From positions 1,984,001 through 2,048,000 of the forward strand of contig NZ_CP022961.1 of the NCBI RefSeq assembly GCF_002285795.1: a DNA stretch of 64,000 bases, read 5' to 3'. The DNA is from Plantactinospora sp. KBS50 (GTDB lineage Bacteria; Actinomycetota; Actinomycetes; Mycobacteriales; Micromonosporaceae). The notes under the pieces were generated by a model, which was not told where the DNA came from, did no database searches, and worked only from the letters and a program-made list of their open reading frames with translations. The translations under genes and the position numbers were made by a program. This document shows positions 24,101 through 31,005 of the stretch, one piece after another (position 1 is the first letter of the stretch; each line of letters opens with the position of its first letter).

Positions 24101-26534
24101 GCCGCCGCGCCAGCCCGGTGAGCACCCGGCCCGGTCCGGCCTCCACCACCGTGTGCGCCTGCGCCAGCAGCGTGTCCAGGGCGAGGTCGAACCGGACCGG
24201 CGCGGCGACCTGGTCGGCCCAGAAGGCCGGGTCGGTGGCCTGCTCGTCGGTGACCGGCGACCCGGTGGCCGCGGAGATGATCGGGATGCGCGGCGGGTGC
24301 AGCCGCACGCCTCGCATCGTGTCGAGGAACGCCCGTGCCGCGTCGACCATCATCGGGCTGTGGAAGGCGTGCGAGGTCGCGAGCCGGCGTACCGTGACGC
24401 CCTCGGCGGCGTACCGCCGCTCCAGCTCCGCGATCTCGTCGAGCGGCCCGGCGACCACGGCCCGGTCGGGCGCGTTGCGGACGCTGACCACCAGCGGGTC
24501 GGGCAGCGTCGCGGCGACCTCGTCGCCCGGCAGTTGGACGGAGAGCATGGCGCCGCGCGGCGCGTCGGCCATCGCGGTGGCCCGGGCGGCGACCAGCCGG
24601 ATGGCGTCCTCCAGCGAGAACACCTCGGCGAGCGCGGCGGCGGTGAGTTCGCCGACGCTGTGTCCCAGCAGCGCGGCCGGGCGCAGCCCCCAGTCCCGCA
24701 GCGTCGCGGCCAGGGCGTACTCGACGGCGAACAGCATCGGCTGGGTCAGCCGGGTGTCGGTCAGCGCGTCCGGCTCGTCCGCGTGCCACGGTTCGCGCAG
24801 CTCGATGCCGTGCTCGCGGAACCCGTCCAGGCAGCGGTCCATGATCTCGGCGAACCGCGGCAGCCGCTCGTACAGGCCCATCGCCATCCGGGCGTGCTGC
24901 GAGCCCTGACCGGGGAGGAGGAACGCCAGCGGCCGGTCGACGGGACCGGAGTCCTCGGTGGTGACGTACCGGCCGGAGGTGAGCGCGGCGACCGCCGCGT
25001 CGGCGCTGTCGCCGACCGCCGCGGCGCGCAGCTTGTGGGTGGTCCGGCCGCGCGCAAGCGTGCTGGCGGCGTCGTGGAAGGAGACGGCCTCGGCGCCGGT
25101 GCCGTCCGCTGAACCGCCGAAGTACTCGACCAGCCGGCTGCGGCCGTCGTCGATGGCGCCCCGGTTCTGGCCCGACCACACCACGATCCGCGGGCGCTGG
25201 TACGCGGGGCGGGGCGCCGGCTTCGGCGCCTCCTCGATCACCGCGTGCGCGTTGGTGCCGCCGATGCCGAGCGAACTCACGCCCGCCCGGCGCGGGCTGC
25301 CGTCCACCCGCGGCCACGGCCGGAGCTGGTCGTTGATGAACAGCGGCGTGCGTTCCAGCTCCAGCTTGGGGTTCGGCTCGGTGAAGTTGACCGTCGGCGG
25401 GATCTGCTCGTGCTCCATCGCGAGGGTGACCTTGACCAGTTCGGAGACGCCGGCCGCCCACACCAGGTGCCCGATGTTGGACTTGACCGAGCCCATGCCG
25501 ATCGAGTTCTGCGGCAGGTCGCCGCCGGCGAGCCGCCGGTACGCCTCGGACAGCGCGGTGACCTCGATCGGGTCGCCGAGGGCGGTCGCCGTGCCGTGCG
25601 CCTCCACGTAGGAGATGTCGCCCGGCCGGCAGCCGGCCATCGCCATCGCCTCCATGATGACCGAGGTCTGGCCGGTGATGCTCGGGGCGCTGAAGCTGAC
25701 CTTGTCCGAACCGTCGTTGTTTATCGCGCTGCCGAGCACGACGGCGCGGATGTTGTCGTTGTCCCGCTGGGCGTCGGAGAGCCGCTTGAGCACCACGGCG
25801 GCGCAGCCGCTGCCGAACATGGTGCCGGTGGCGTGGGCGTCGAACGGCCGGCAGTGCCCGTCCCGGGAGCGGACCGCGCCGGGCACCCACAGGTGGCCCT
25901 GCCCGTACGGGGTCTCCACGTTGGCCCCGCCGACCACGGCCGCGTCGCACTCGCCGACCCGCAAAGACTGGCAGGCGACGTGCAGCGAGACCAGCGAGCT
26001 GGAGCACGCGGTCACGATCGTCATCGCCGGCCCGCGCAGGTTCAGCTTGTACGCCGTCAGCGTGGCCGAGTAGTCGGTGTTGTTCAGCGTGGACATCTGG
26101 AAGATGTCGGCCGAGCGGTACTTGAGGCTCTGCCGCAGGTAGTGGTCCTGGTAGTCGCAGGGGCCGGAGGCGGAGAACACCCCGAAGCCGTCGCCGACCT
26201 TCGTGACGTCGTACCCGGAGTCCTCGATGGCGGCGTGCGCCACCTCCAGGAACAGCCGCAGCGCGGGGTCGCAGATCTCCGCCTCGCGGGCGGTCATCCC
26301 GAACAGGCCGGCGTCGAACAACTTGACGTCCGGCACCAGCGGTACGGCCCGGACGTAGTCGGGGTTGGCCAACTGGTCGGGGGAGACGCCGTTGTCCAGC
26401 AGTTCCTCGTCGGAGAGGAAGGAGATCGACTCCCGGCCGTCGCGCAGGTTGGACCAGAACTGCCCGACGTCGGCCGCCCCGGGAAGGCGGGCACCCATTC
26501 CGATGATCGCGATCGGCTCGACGTGATCGTTCAT
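21129..26534 (-). CDS. Type I polyketide synthase KS-AT-KR-DH-ACP
   Basis: 1801 residues, ATG 26534 with AAGGAA upstream. Ketosynthase with C177 (TACSSS), H313 (EAHGT) and H356 (KSNIGH), all present. Acyltransferase with GHSVGE (S626) and HAFH at 722-725, the signature for malonyl-CoA. Ketoreductase with TGGLGGLG at 1158-1165 and Y1315 (GDYAAAN). Dehydratase with HRLNGRAVLP (H1376) and HPALLDGATA (D1544, normally followed by Q or H four later, here Ala). Acyl carrier with FFELGGDSLSA (S1759). KR precedes DH, the reverse of the common order. One malonate extension with reduction and dehydration would give an enoyl group. It follows the T-C protein by 16 bases. A linker at 1650-1680 (DEGGRLLTLLL) is typical of NRPS/PKS hybrids. 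Confidence 0.92.
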   Translation of the reverse strand: MNDHVEPIAIIGMGARLPGAADVGQFWSNLRDGRESISFLSDEELLDNGVSPDQLANPDYVRAVPLVPDVKLFDAGLFGMTAREAEICDPALRLFLEVAHAAIEDSGYDVTKVGDGFGVFSASGPCDYQDHYLRQSLKYRSADIFQMSTLNNTDYSATLTAYKLNLRGPAMTIVTACSSSLVSLHVACQSLRVGECDAAVVGGANVETPYGQGHLWVPGAVRSRDGHCRPFDAHATGTMFGSGCAAVVLKRLSDAQRDNDNIRAVVLGSAINNDGSDKVSFSAPSITGQTSVIMEAMAMAGCRPGDISYVEAHGTATALGDPIEVTALSEAYRRLAGGDLPQNSIGMGSVKSNIGHLVWAAGVSELVKVTLAMEHEQIPPTVNFTEPNPKLELERTPLFINDQLRPWPRVDGSPRRAGVSSLGIGGTNAHAVIEEAPKPAPRPAYQRPRIVVWSGQNRGAIDDGRSRLVEYFGGSADGTGAEAVSFHDAASTLARGRTTHKLRAAAVGDSADAAVAALTSGRYVTTEDSGPVDRPLAFLLPGQGSQHARMAMGLYERLPRFAEIMDRCLDGFREHGIELREPWHADEPDALTDTRLTQPMLFAVEYALAATLRDWGLRPAALLGHSVGELTAAALAEVFSLEDAIRLVAARATAMADAPRGAMLSVQLPGDEVAATLPDPLVVSVRNAPDRAVVAGPLDEIAELERRYAAEGVTVRRLATSHAFHSPMMVDAARAFLDTMRGVRLHPPRIPIISAATGSPVTDEQATDPAFWADQVAAPVRFDLALDTLLAQAHTVVEAGPGRVLTGLARRHPLLREHGSAVQPSLAAPEADGPGDLERLLDAVGRLWVAGHDVDWAAVDEEYDWRRAAVPGYPYQRKLYWVTPTSGPAAPKRADAGAAEEPADVQDEPTGTEEPAGTGTPFSTVTWVEAPLPVDGEPVREPLALALLPADRDAGLAVLGPLLQTGTRVIRVRPGDRFSVTGDEFRVRPGEAADVEQVFARLAADGRHPGLLVHAWAAPTWAEPTSGTVDDQLDLSFTSLLALIQHGTRRAVQGRLPRLVVLASRLADVSGVEPLDPVKATVVGLARTLAREAPGTICKIVDVGPGTDEQTLVAELGTVDGQEFVALRRHRRWVPDEQPLTLGDTPAQPRPEGVYLLTGGLGGLGLAVGKALARTGKRPRLVLLGRTALPQDARQRAETDAALRHILDEIAEMTELGAQVRTMACDIGDPRQVRRALDVTAAQFGPVNGVLHLAGVAGDGMLHFRSLADARAVLHPKVRGTLVLEEALRDRPPLDFFVSFSSRAALRGLTGSGDYAAANAALDAFAAAGGPRRLSINWPAWSTVGMAVDGGRPARSGPQQVELTLDPQREWVLDEHRLNGRAVLPGTGHLDLVMNSFRGLGLISPDDAIQLEEALFQQPLVVDSPRTVRVRFAPGKDGWRFEVLSRAADSADEQWIRHVDGRISGCARKDDMLPPEPMYDGLPEVEPPSLKPGPGRLFALGDRWQNIQQMWRTDDRRGRVVRLVLAPEFAADVETRQAHPALLDGATAAVRDDIDDIHLPFMYRRAVFHRPLPTVLFSRILREPDKSGVIVADVTMVAPDGTLLAEIEGFTMRRTGRNPQFLDEQTPAKPAPAHAPAAVETIAEPAPEVDGIDPDEGGRLLTLLLGAQTPYQVLVRPYVGGAPVPIPARSPAPAGVAILPEVAPAPAVAAPEVPAAGPTTDGGPQLDTVQAAVYEMWQEALGLETMSLDDEFFELGGDSLSAVQVMRRMRERFGVQLGIGVLFDCPTIRLLSAEVVRLIAD

Positions 26535-26550
26535 GGGCGGGGTTCCTTCC

Positions 26551-28281
26551 CTACGGGTGGTGCGGCTGATCGTCGAAAACCGCTGTCGCCGGGTCGGCGC
26601 AGGCTGCCCGCAGCAGCGCGCGTACCTCGTCGAGCAGCAGGAGCATCCGTGCCTCGTCGTACCGGTCGGCGTCGAACTCCAGCTCCAGCGGGATCTCGCC
26701 GTCCAGTTCCTTGCCGGTGAGCACGAAGTCGAGCTTGCTCGGCATCACCGGCGAGTCCATCGGTTCGTCGTCGATGTCGCCGAGGCCGTTGGAACTCCGG
26801 TCGCTGTCCACGACGTTGAGCACCACCTGGAACAGCGGCGTACGGTCGGCGATGCGCGGCGGCCGGACGCGCCGGACCACGAGGTCGAGCGGGACGTCGG
26901 CATTGCCGTACCCGCCCAGCGCGGACTCCCGGGCCCGGGTCAGAGCCTCGGCGAAGGTCGTCGTGTCCCGAAGGTCCATCCGGATCGGCAGGGTGTTGAA
27001 GAACAGCCCGATGAGGCCGCGCGTCCCGGCGTCCAGCCGACCGGTGATCGGCACCCCGACCACCACGTCCCGCTGGCCGGACCAGCGGCCCAGCACCGCC
27101 GTGAGGGCGGCGAGCAGCGCCATGAAGACCGTGGTGTCGGTGGCCCGGCACAGCTCGCGCAGCGCGGTGGCCTCCGCGGCGGGCAACGCCGAGCGGACCC
27201 GGCCGCCACCGCCACCGCTGCCGGAGCCGCCGTCACCGCCGTCACCGGCGGAGTCGGCGGAGTCGGCGGAGCCGTTGACGGCGGCCGGCCGCTCGGCGAC
27301 CGGCAGGGTCAGTTCGGCCGGCGCCCCGGCCAGGTGTTCGCCCCAGTAGTCGAGTTGGCGGGCCACGGTGTCGCTGGCCAGCAGCTCCCGCTGCCAGACC
27401 GCGAAGTCGCGGTACTGGATGGGCAGCGGCGGCAGGTCGGCCTCGCGCGGGTCGCCGTCGGCGCGGTACAGCGCGGACAGTTCCTTGACGAACAGCGCGA
27501 CCGAGCCGTTGTCGCAGACCGTGTGGTGGGCGGTGATGCCGAGCACGTGGTCGGTGTCGCTCAGCCGGACCAGCAGAGCCCGGAACAGCGGTCCCTGCGC
27601 GAGGTCGCAGGAGGCCATGGCGTCCTCGTCGAGCACCCGTTCGGCGGCGCGCACCTGGTCGTCGGCGTCGGACACGTCAACGACCCGCAGCCGCCACTCC
27701 TCGTCGAGGTCGTCGACGACCTGCAACGGCTCGCCGTCGATGTCCGGGAAGCGGGTGCGCAGGGTCTCGTGCCGCCGCATGATCTCCCGGATGCTGGTCT
27801 CCAGCACGGCCACCCGCAGCGGCCCGAGCAGGCGGCGCCGGCCGTGCACGTTGTACGCCCCGCCGGGCACGAGCTGGTCGACGAGCCACAGCCGGTGCTG
27901 GTCGAAGGAGAGCACCGGCTCGGCGTCGGGGCGGCGGGGCCGGACCACGGCCCGCTCCGAGGGCGCGTTGGCGGCCACGAAGGCGGCGAGGGCGGCGACG
28001 GTCGGCGACTCGAAGAAGTCGATGGCGCGGATGCTGACCCCGTACGCCTCGCGGATCCGCGAGATCACCTTGATGGCGTGCATGGAGTTGCCGTCGAGGT
28101 CGAAGAAGTCGTCGAGCACGCCGATGTCCGGGCGCTCCAGCACCTCCCGCCAGATGGTGAGGATGGCCTCCTCGTCGGGGGTGCGCGGCGGCGTGGGCGG
28201 AGCCGACCGCCGCGGCAGCACGCCGATCTCGGCACCGTCGTCGGATCCACTCGCGGCCTCGGCCCGGGAAGGGTGTGCCAT
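26551..28281 (-). CDS. NRPS T-C didomain without adenylation domain
   Basis: 576 residues, ATG 28281. Carrier domain near residue 60 (FFDLDGNSMHAIKV; Ser present, but the usual GG is DG). A condensation domain follows with HHTVCDN (HHxxxD) near 240 and the late motifs WSGQRDVVVGVPITGR and GLFFNTLPIRMDL typical of LCL-type domains. A Gly/Ser/Asp-rich linker at about 330-350 interrupts the C domain. No adenylation domain is present, so the carrier must be loaded in trans. The PKS gene follows directly, so the C domain may join an aminoacyl unit to the upstream chain before polyketide extension. No strong ribosome binding site is visible. Confidence 0.88.
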   Translation of the reverse strand: MAHPSRAEAASGSDDGAEIGVLPRRSAPPTPPRTPDEEAILTIWREVLERPDIGVLDDFFDLDGNSMHAIKVISRIREAYGVSIRAIDFFESPTVAALAAFVAANAPSERAVVRPRRPDAEPVLSFDQHRLWLVDQLVPGGAYNVHGRRRLLGPLRVAVLETSIREIMRRHETLRTRFPDIDGEPLQVVDDLDEEWRLRVVDVSDADDQVRAAERVLDEDAMASCDLAQGPLFRALLVRLSDTDHVLGITAHHTVCDNGSVALFVKELSALYRADGDPREADLPPLPIQYRDFAVWQRELLASDTVARQLDYWGEHLAGAPAELTLPVAERPAAVNGSADSADSAGDGGDGGSGSGGGGGRVRSALPAAEATALRELCRATDTTVFMALLAALTAVLGRWSGQRDVVVGVPITGRLDAGTRGLIGLFFNTLPIRMDLRDTTTFAEALTRARESALGGYGNADVPLDLVVRRVRPPRIADRTPLFQVVLNVVDSDRSSNGLGDIDDEPMDSPVMPSKLDFVLTGKELDGEIPLELEFDADRYDEARMLLLLDEVRALLRAACADPATAVFDDQPHHP

Positions 28282-28434
28282 ACCGGAAGGCTAGGTACCG
28301 GGACGGGATCAGGGCTGTCGCCGATACACAGGACAGCGGGATGCCGCCGGCCGCGACGCCGCGACCTTCGCCGGCCGGCGCACTAGACTCTGCGCTCATC
28401 AGCGGGCGACGCGCCGGGTGGGCACGATCGCCCG

Positions 28435-28500
28435 CAAAACGATCGCCACCACGCGATCGCCACCACACGACCGCAACCACACGACCGCCACCACCGGAGC
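28435..28500. repeat. Imperfect 14-16-bp tandem repeat upstream of the GNAT gene
   Basis: About four degenerate copies of CGATCGCCACCACAC / CGACCGCCACCAC run up to the GNAT start region, with PvuI-like CGATCG cores. It lies in the 237-base divergent gap between the T-C gene and the GNAT gene, and may be part of the promoter. Confidence 0.6.
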
Positions 28501-28518
28501 GAAAGGCGGTGACTCGGG

Positions 28519-29136
28519 ATGGCTGCCAGGGCCAGGCAACTGGCGGACGCCACGCTCACCATCCGACCGGCCAACGAGGCGAGCTGGGAGGACCTGCAGA
28601 AGGTGCTCAGCGCCACGGCGCCGGCCAACTGCCAGTGCCAGCGGTACAAGATGCGGCCGAAGGAGTGTCTCGTCTCGTTCCCGGCCGAGGAACGAGCCGA
28701 CCGGCTGCGCGTGCAGACCGACCCCGGCTGCGCCGACGCCGAGGCCACCACCGGCCTGGTCGCCTACCTCGACGACGAGCCGGTCGGCTGGTGCGCGGTC
28801 GAGCCCCGGACCGCGTACGACAGCCTGGTGCGCGGCGGTCGGGTGGCCTGGACGGGCCGCAGCGAGGACCGGACCGACGACTCGGTCTGGGCGGTGACGT
28901 GCTTCGTGACCCGGGCCGGCTTCCGCCGCCGCGGGATCGGCGGCGCGCTCACCCGGGCCGCCGTCGAGCACGCCCGCGCGCACGGCGCCCGCGCGGTCGA
29001 GGGGTACCCGCTGACCACCAGGAACGCGGTGGCCGACGAGTTGCACGTCGGCACCGAGAGCATGTTCGCCGCCGCCGGCTTCGCCGAGGTTTCCCGGCCG
29101 TCGCCGCGCCGGGTGGTCATGCGCGTCGACCTCTGA
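28519..29136 (+). CDS. GNAT family acetyltransferase
   Basis: 205 residues, ATG 28519. GNAT core with the acetyl-CoA-binding segment FRRRGIGGALTRAAVEHARA near residues 135-155, and preceding strands VAYLDDEPVGWCAVEP and VTCFVTRAGF. An N-terminal NCQCQRYKM cluster of cysteines is notable and recurs in one GNAT subfamily. The substrate is unknown. It is divergent from the T-C/PKS operon and followed after 122 bases by the stand-alone A gene. It could acylate the product (tailoring or resistance) or be unrelated. Confidence 0.8.
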   Translation: MAARARQLADATLTIRPANEASWEDLQKVLSATAPANCQCQRYKMRPKECLVSFPAEERADRLRVQTDPGCADAEATTGLVAYLDDEPVGWCAVEPRTAYDSLVRGGRVAWTGRSEDRTDDSVWAVTCFVTRAGFRRRGIGGALTRAAVEHARAHGARAVEGYPLTTRNAVADELHVGTESMFAAAGFAEVSRPSPRRVVMRVDL

Positions 29137-29258
29137 GCGCGCGGTCCGTGTCGCCGTCACGGCGCGGTCCGTGTCGCCGTCGCCGTGCGGGCCGTCACGG
29201 CGACGGCGCGGCGGCCGTCCCGAGAAGCGGGGACGCGTCCGGTCGCCGGGCATCGGCG

Positions 29259-30761
29259 ATGATCGGCGGCGTGCATGGCTGCCTGCCCGAGTGGTTCCTG
29301 CAGGTGTGCGCCCGGGCGCCCGAGCGGACCGCGGTGGTGTGCGGCCCGCAGCGCCTGACCTACCGCGAACTCGCGGCCGAGGGCCGGGCGCTCGCCGCCG
29401 AACTGGTGCGCCGCGGCGTCGTACCCGGCGATCTCGTCGGGGTGCGGGTGACCCGCTCGATCGACGTACCCGTGGCGATCCTCGGCACGATGCTGGCGGG
29501 CGCGGCGTACGTCCCGCTCGACCCGCAGTATCCTGCGCAGCGGCTGCGGTTCATCACCCAGGAGGCCGGCATCGACCTGGTGGTGGGGCAGGACGTTCCG
29601 GTACGCGGGCACCCGGGCGCCCCCGAGGCGCCGCTGCCCGCGGTGACCCGGGACGACCGGGCGTACGTGATCTACACGTCGGGCTCCACCGGGCGGCCCA
29701 AGGGCTGCGAGATCACCCACGGGAACGTGCTGAGCCTGCTTGAGGCCGCGCTTCCGCTCTTCGATGTGGGGCCGGACGACCGGTGGACGCTGTTCCACTC
29801 GATCAACTTTGACGTGTCGGTCTGGGAGATGTGGGGACCGCTGGTCACCGGCGGGACGCTGGTCGTGGTGGACCCCGACGCGGCGCACGATCCGGAGGCG
29901 CTTCTCGACCTGCTGCTGACCCACCGGGTGACCATGCTGCTCCAGGTGCCGGCCGTCTTCCGGCTGCTGTTCGAGGCGCACCGGGACGCCGGCCGGCCCC
30001 GACACGCCCTGCGCTACGTGATCTTCGCGGGGGAGGCCGTCGACCTCGGCACCGCCGCGGCGTTCGTGCAGGACCGCGCCGCGCACGGTGCCGACGCCGG
30101 CGCCGACGCCGACGCTGATCCCGCGGGCGTCCGGCTGGTCAACATGTACGGTCCGACCGAGACCACGGTGTACGCGACCTTCAAGCTGCTCGACGACGAT
30201 GCGCTGCACGGCGCCAACCGGTCGCCGATCGGCCGTGCCCTGCCGCATCTGTCGATCACGCTGCGCGACGACGACGGGGCGGTGGTGCCCGACGGGTCGG
30301 TCGGCGAGATGTGGATCTCCGGTGGCGGGGTCAGCCGCGGCTATCTCGGCCGGCCGGAGCTGACCCGGGAGCGGTTCGTGACCGCCGACGGGCTCCGGCA
30401 CTACCGGACCGGTGATCTCGCGCGCCGCTCGCCCGATGGCGACCTGGAGTTCCTCGGCCGGGTCGACCGACAGGTCAAGCTGCGCGGCTTCCGGATCGAG
30501 CTGACCGAGATCGAGGCGGTGCTGCGGACCTGCACCGGCGTGCGGGACGCGGCCGTCGAGGTGGCCACCGCGGAGGACCTCGGCGACTACCTGGTGGCGT
30601 ACGTGGTGCCCGAGCCCGACCGCTTCGACCCGGCGCAGGTCCGCGCGCAGTGCCAGCGGGTGCTGCCGCCGCACATGCTGCCGGCCAGCTACCTGGTCCT
30701 GCCGGCGATCCCGCTGACCCCGTCGGGCAAGGTCGACCGGGCCGCGCTGGCCCGCTCCTGA
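29259..30761 (+). CDS. Stand-alone NRPS adenylation enzyme
   Basis: 500 residues; ATG 29259 chosen, with GTG 29271 possible. A complete A domain without carrier: a2 LAGAAYVPLDPQYP, a3 YTSGSTGRPKG, a4 FDVSVWEMW, a5 NMYGPTETT, a7 YRTGDLARR, a8 RVDRQVKLRGFRIE, a10 [10 protein letters not shown]. The pocket by hand alignment reads D-V-W-L-I-A-M-V-Y, with no confident match to a known code. It ends 244 bases before the convergent exporter gene, with the 108-bp palindromic element between them. It probably loads one of the A-less carriers in the cluster (T-C at 26551, lone T at 38093 or the T at 45780) in trans. Confidence 0.9.
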   Translation: MIGGVHGCLPEWFLQVCARAPERTAVVCGPQRLTYRELAAEGRALAAELVRRGVVPGDLVGVRVTRSIDVPVAILGTMLAGAAYVPLDPQYPAQRLRFITQEAGIDLVVGQDVPVRGHPGAPEAPLPAVTRDDRAYVIYTSGSTGRPKGCEITHGNVLSLLEAALPLFDVGPDDRWTLFHSINFDVSVWEMWGPLVTGGTLVVVDPDAAHDPEALLDLLLTHRVTMLLQVPAVFRLLFEAHRDAGRPRHALRYVIFAGEAVDLGTAAAFVQDRAAHGADAGADADADPAGVRLVNMYGPTETTVYATFKLLDDDALHGANRSPIGRALPHLSITLRDDDGAVVPDGSVGEMWISGGGVSRGYLGRPELTRERFVTADGLRHYRTGDLARRSPDGDLEFLGRVDRQVKLRGFRIELTEIEAVLRTCTGVRDAAVEVATAEDLGDYLVAYVVPEPDRFDPAQVRAQCQRVLPPHMLPASYLVLPAIPLTPSGKVDRAALARS

Positions 30762-30807
30762 CCCGGTCCTGGCCCGCTCCTGACCCGGTCCTGACCCGGT
30801 CCTGACC
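30762..30807. repeat. Direct repeats after the stand-alone A gene
   Basis: Four to five near-identical copies of a 10-11-base unit (TCCTGACCCGG and TCCTGGCCCGC) directly after the stop codon. Several contain TGA in one frame. Function unknown; a slippage array is likely. Confidence 0.7.
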
Positions 30808-30841
30808 GGCGGGTCGAACCGGTTGGTCCGCGGACACCGGG

Positions 30842-30949
30842 CCAGGATCGAACACATTTTTTCCAGCTATGCCTGAGAGTCATTTAAATGACTCTCAGGC
30901 ATAGCTGGAAAAGAGCTTTTCGCTTTCAGCGAGGTCACCGTGCGTGACG
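30842..30949. repeat. 108-bp dispersed palindromic element, copy 1
   Basis: A perfect uninterrupted palindrome at 30859-30912 (27-bp arms meeting at 30885/30886, centre CATTTAAATG) sits inside a longer conserved block. The block starts CCAGGATCGAACACAT at 30842 and ends with a small hairpin GTCAC-N5-GTGAC near 30934-30948. The same block occurs at 53888-53995 with about 89 of 108 identical bases and no gaps (hand count). Copy 1 lies between the convergent ends of the stand-alone A gene and the exporter operon. It probably works as a bidirectional transcript end, but it lacks the 3' U-run of a classical terminator, and conservation extends beyond the hairpin. Confidence 0.85.
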
Positions 30950-31005
30950 GCCGGTGAATGCGGAGCCCGCTCCGCACGGGGGCCGCCGACCCGACCCGGT
31001 CGGCA

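Noticed and set aside
21207-25112. 1301-codon plus-strand open frame opposite the PKS
   Set aside because: Shadow of the PKS; Arg/Gly/Val-rich with no domain motifs.
30842-30857. Possible tRNA T-arm remnant (complement contains TTCGATCCTGG), suggesting an attachment site
   Set aside because: The stem bases do not pair and no anticodon, D-arm or acceptor stem is nearby; no integrase in the window.
30859-30912. Classical rho-independent terminator
   Set aside because: No U-run after the stem on either strand and conservation extends well beyond the hairpin; recorded as a dispersed element instead.
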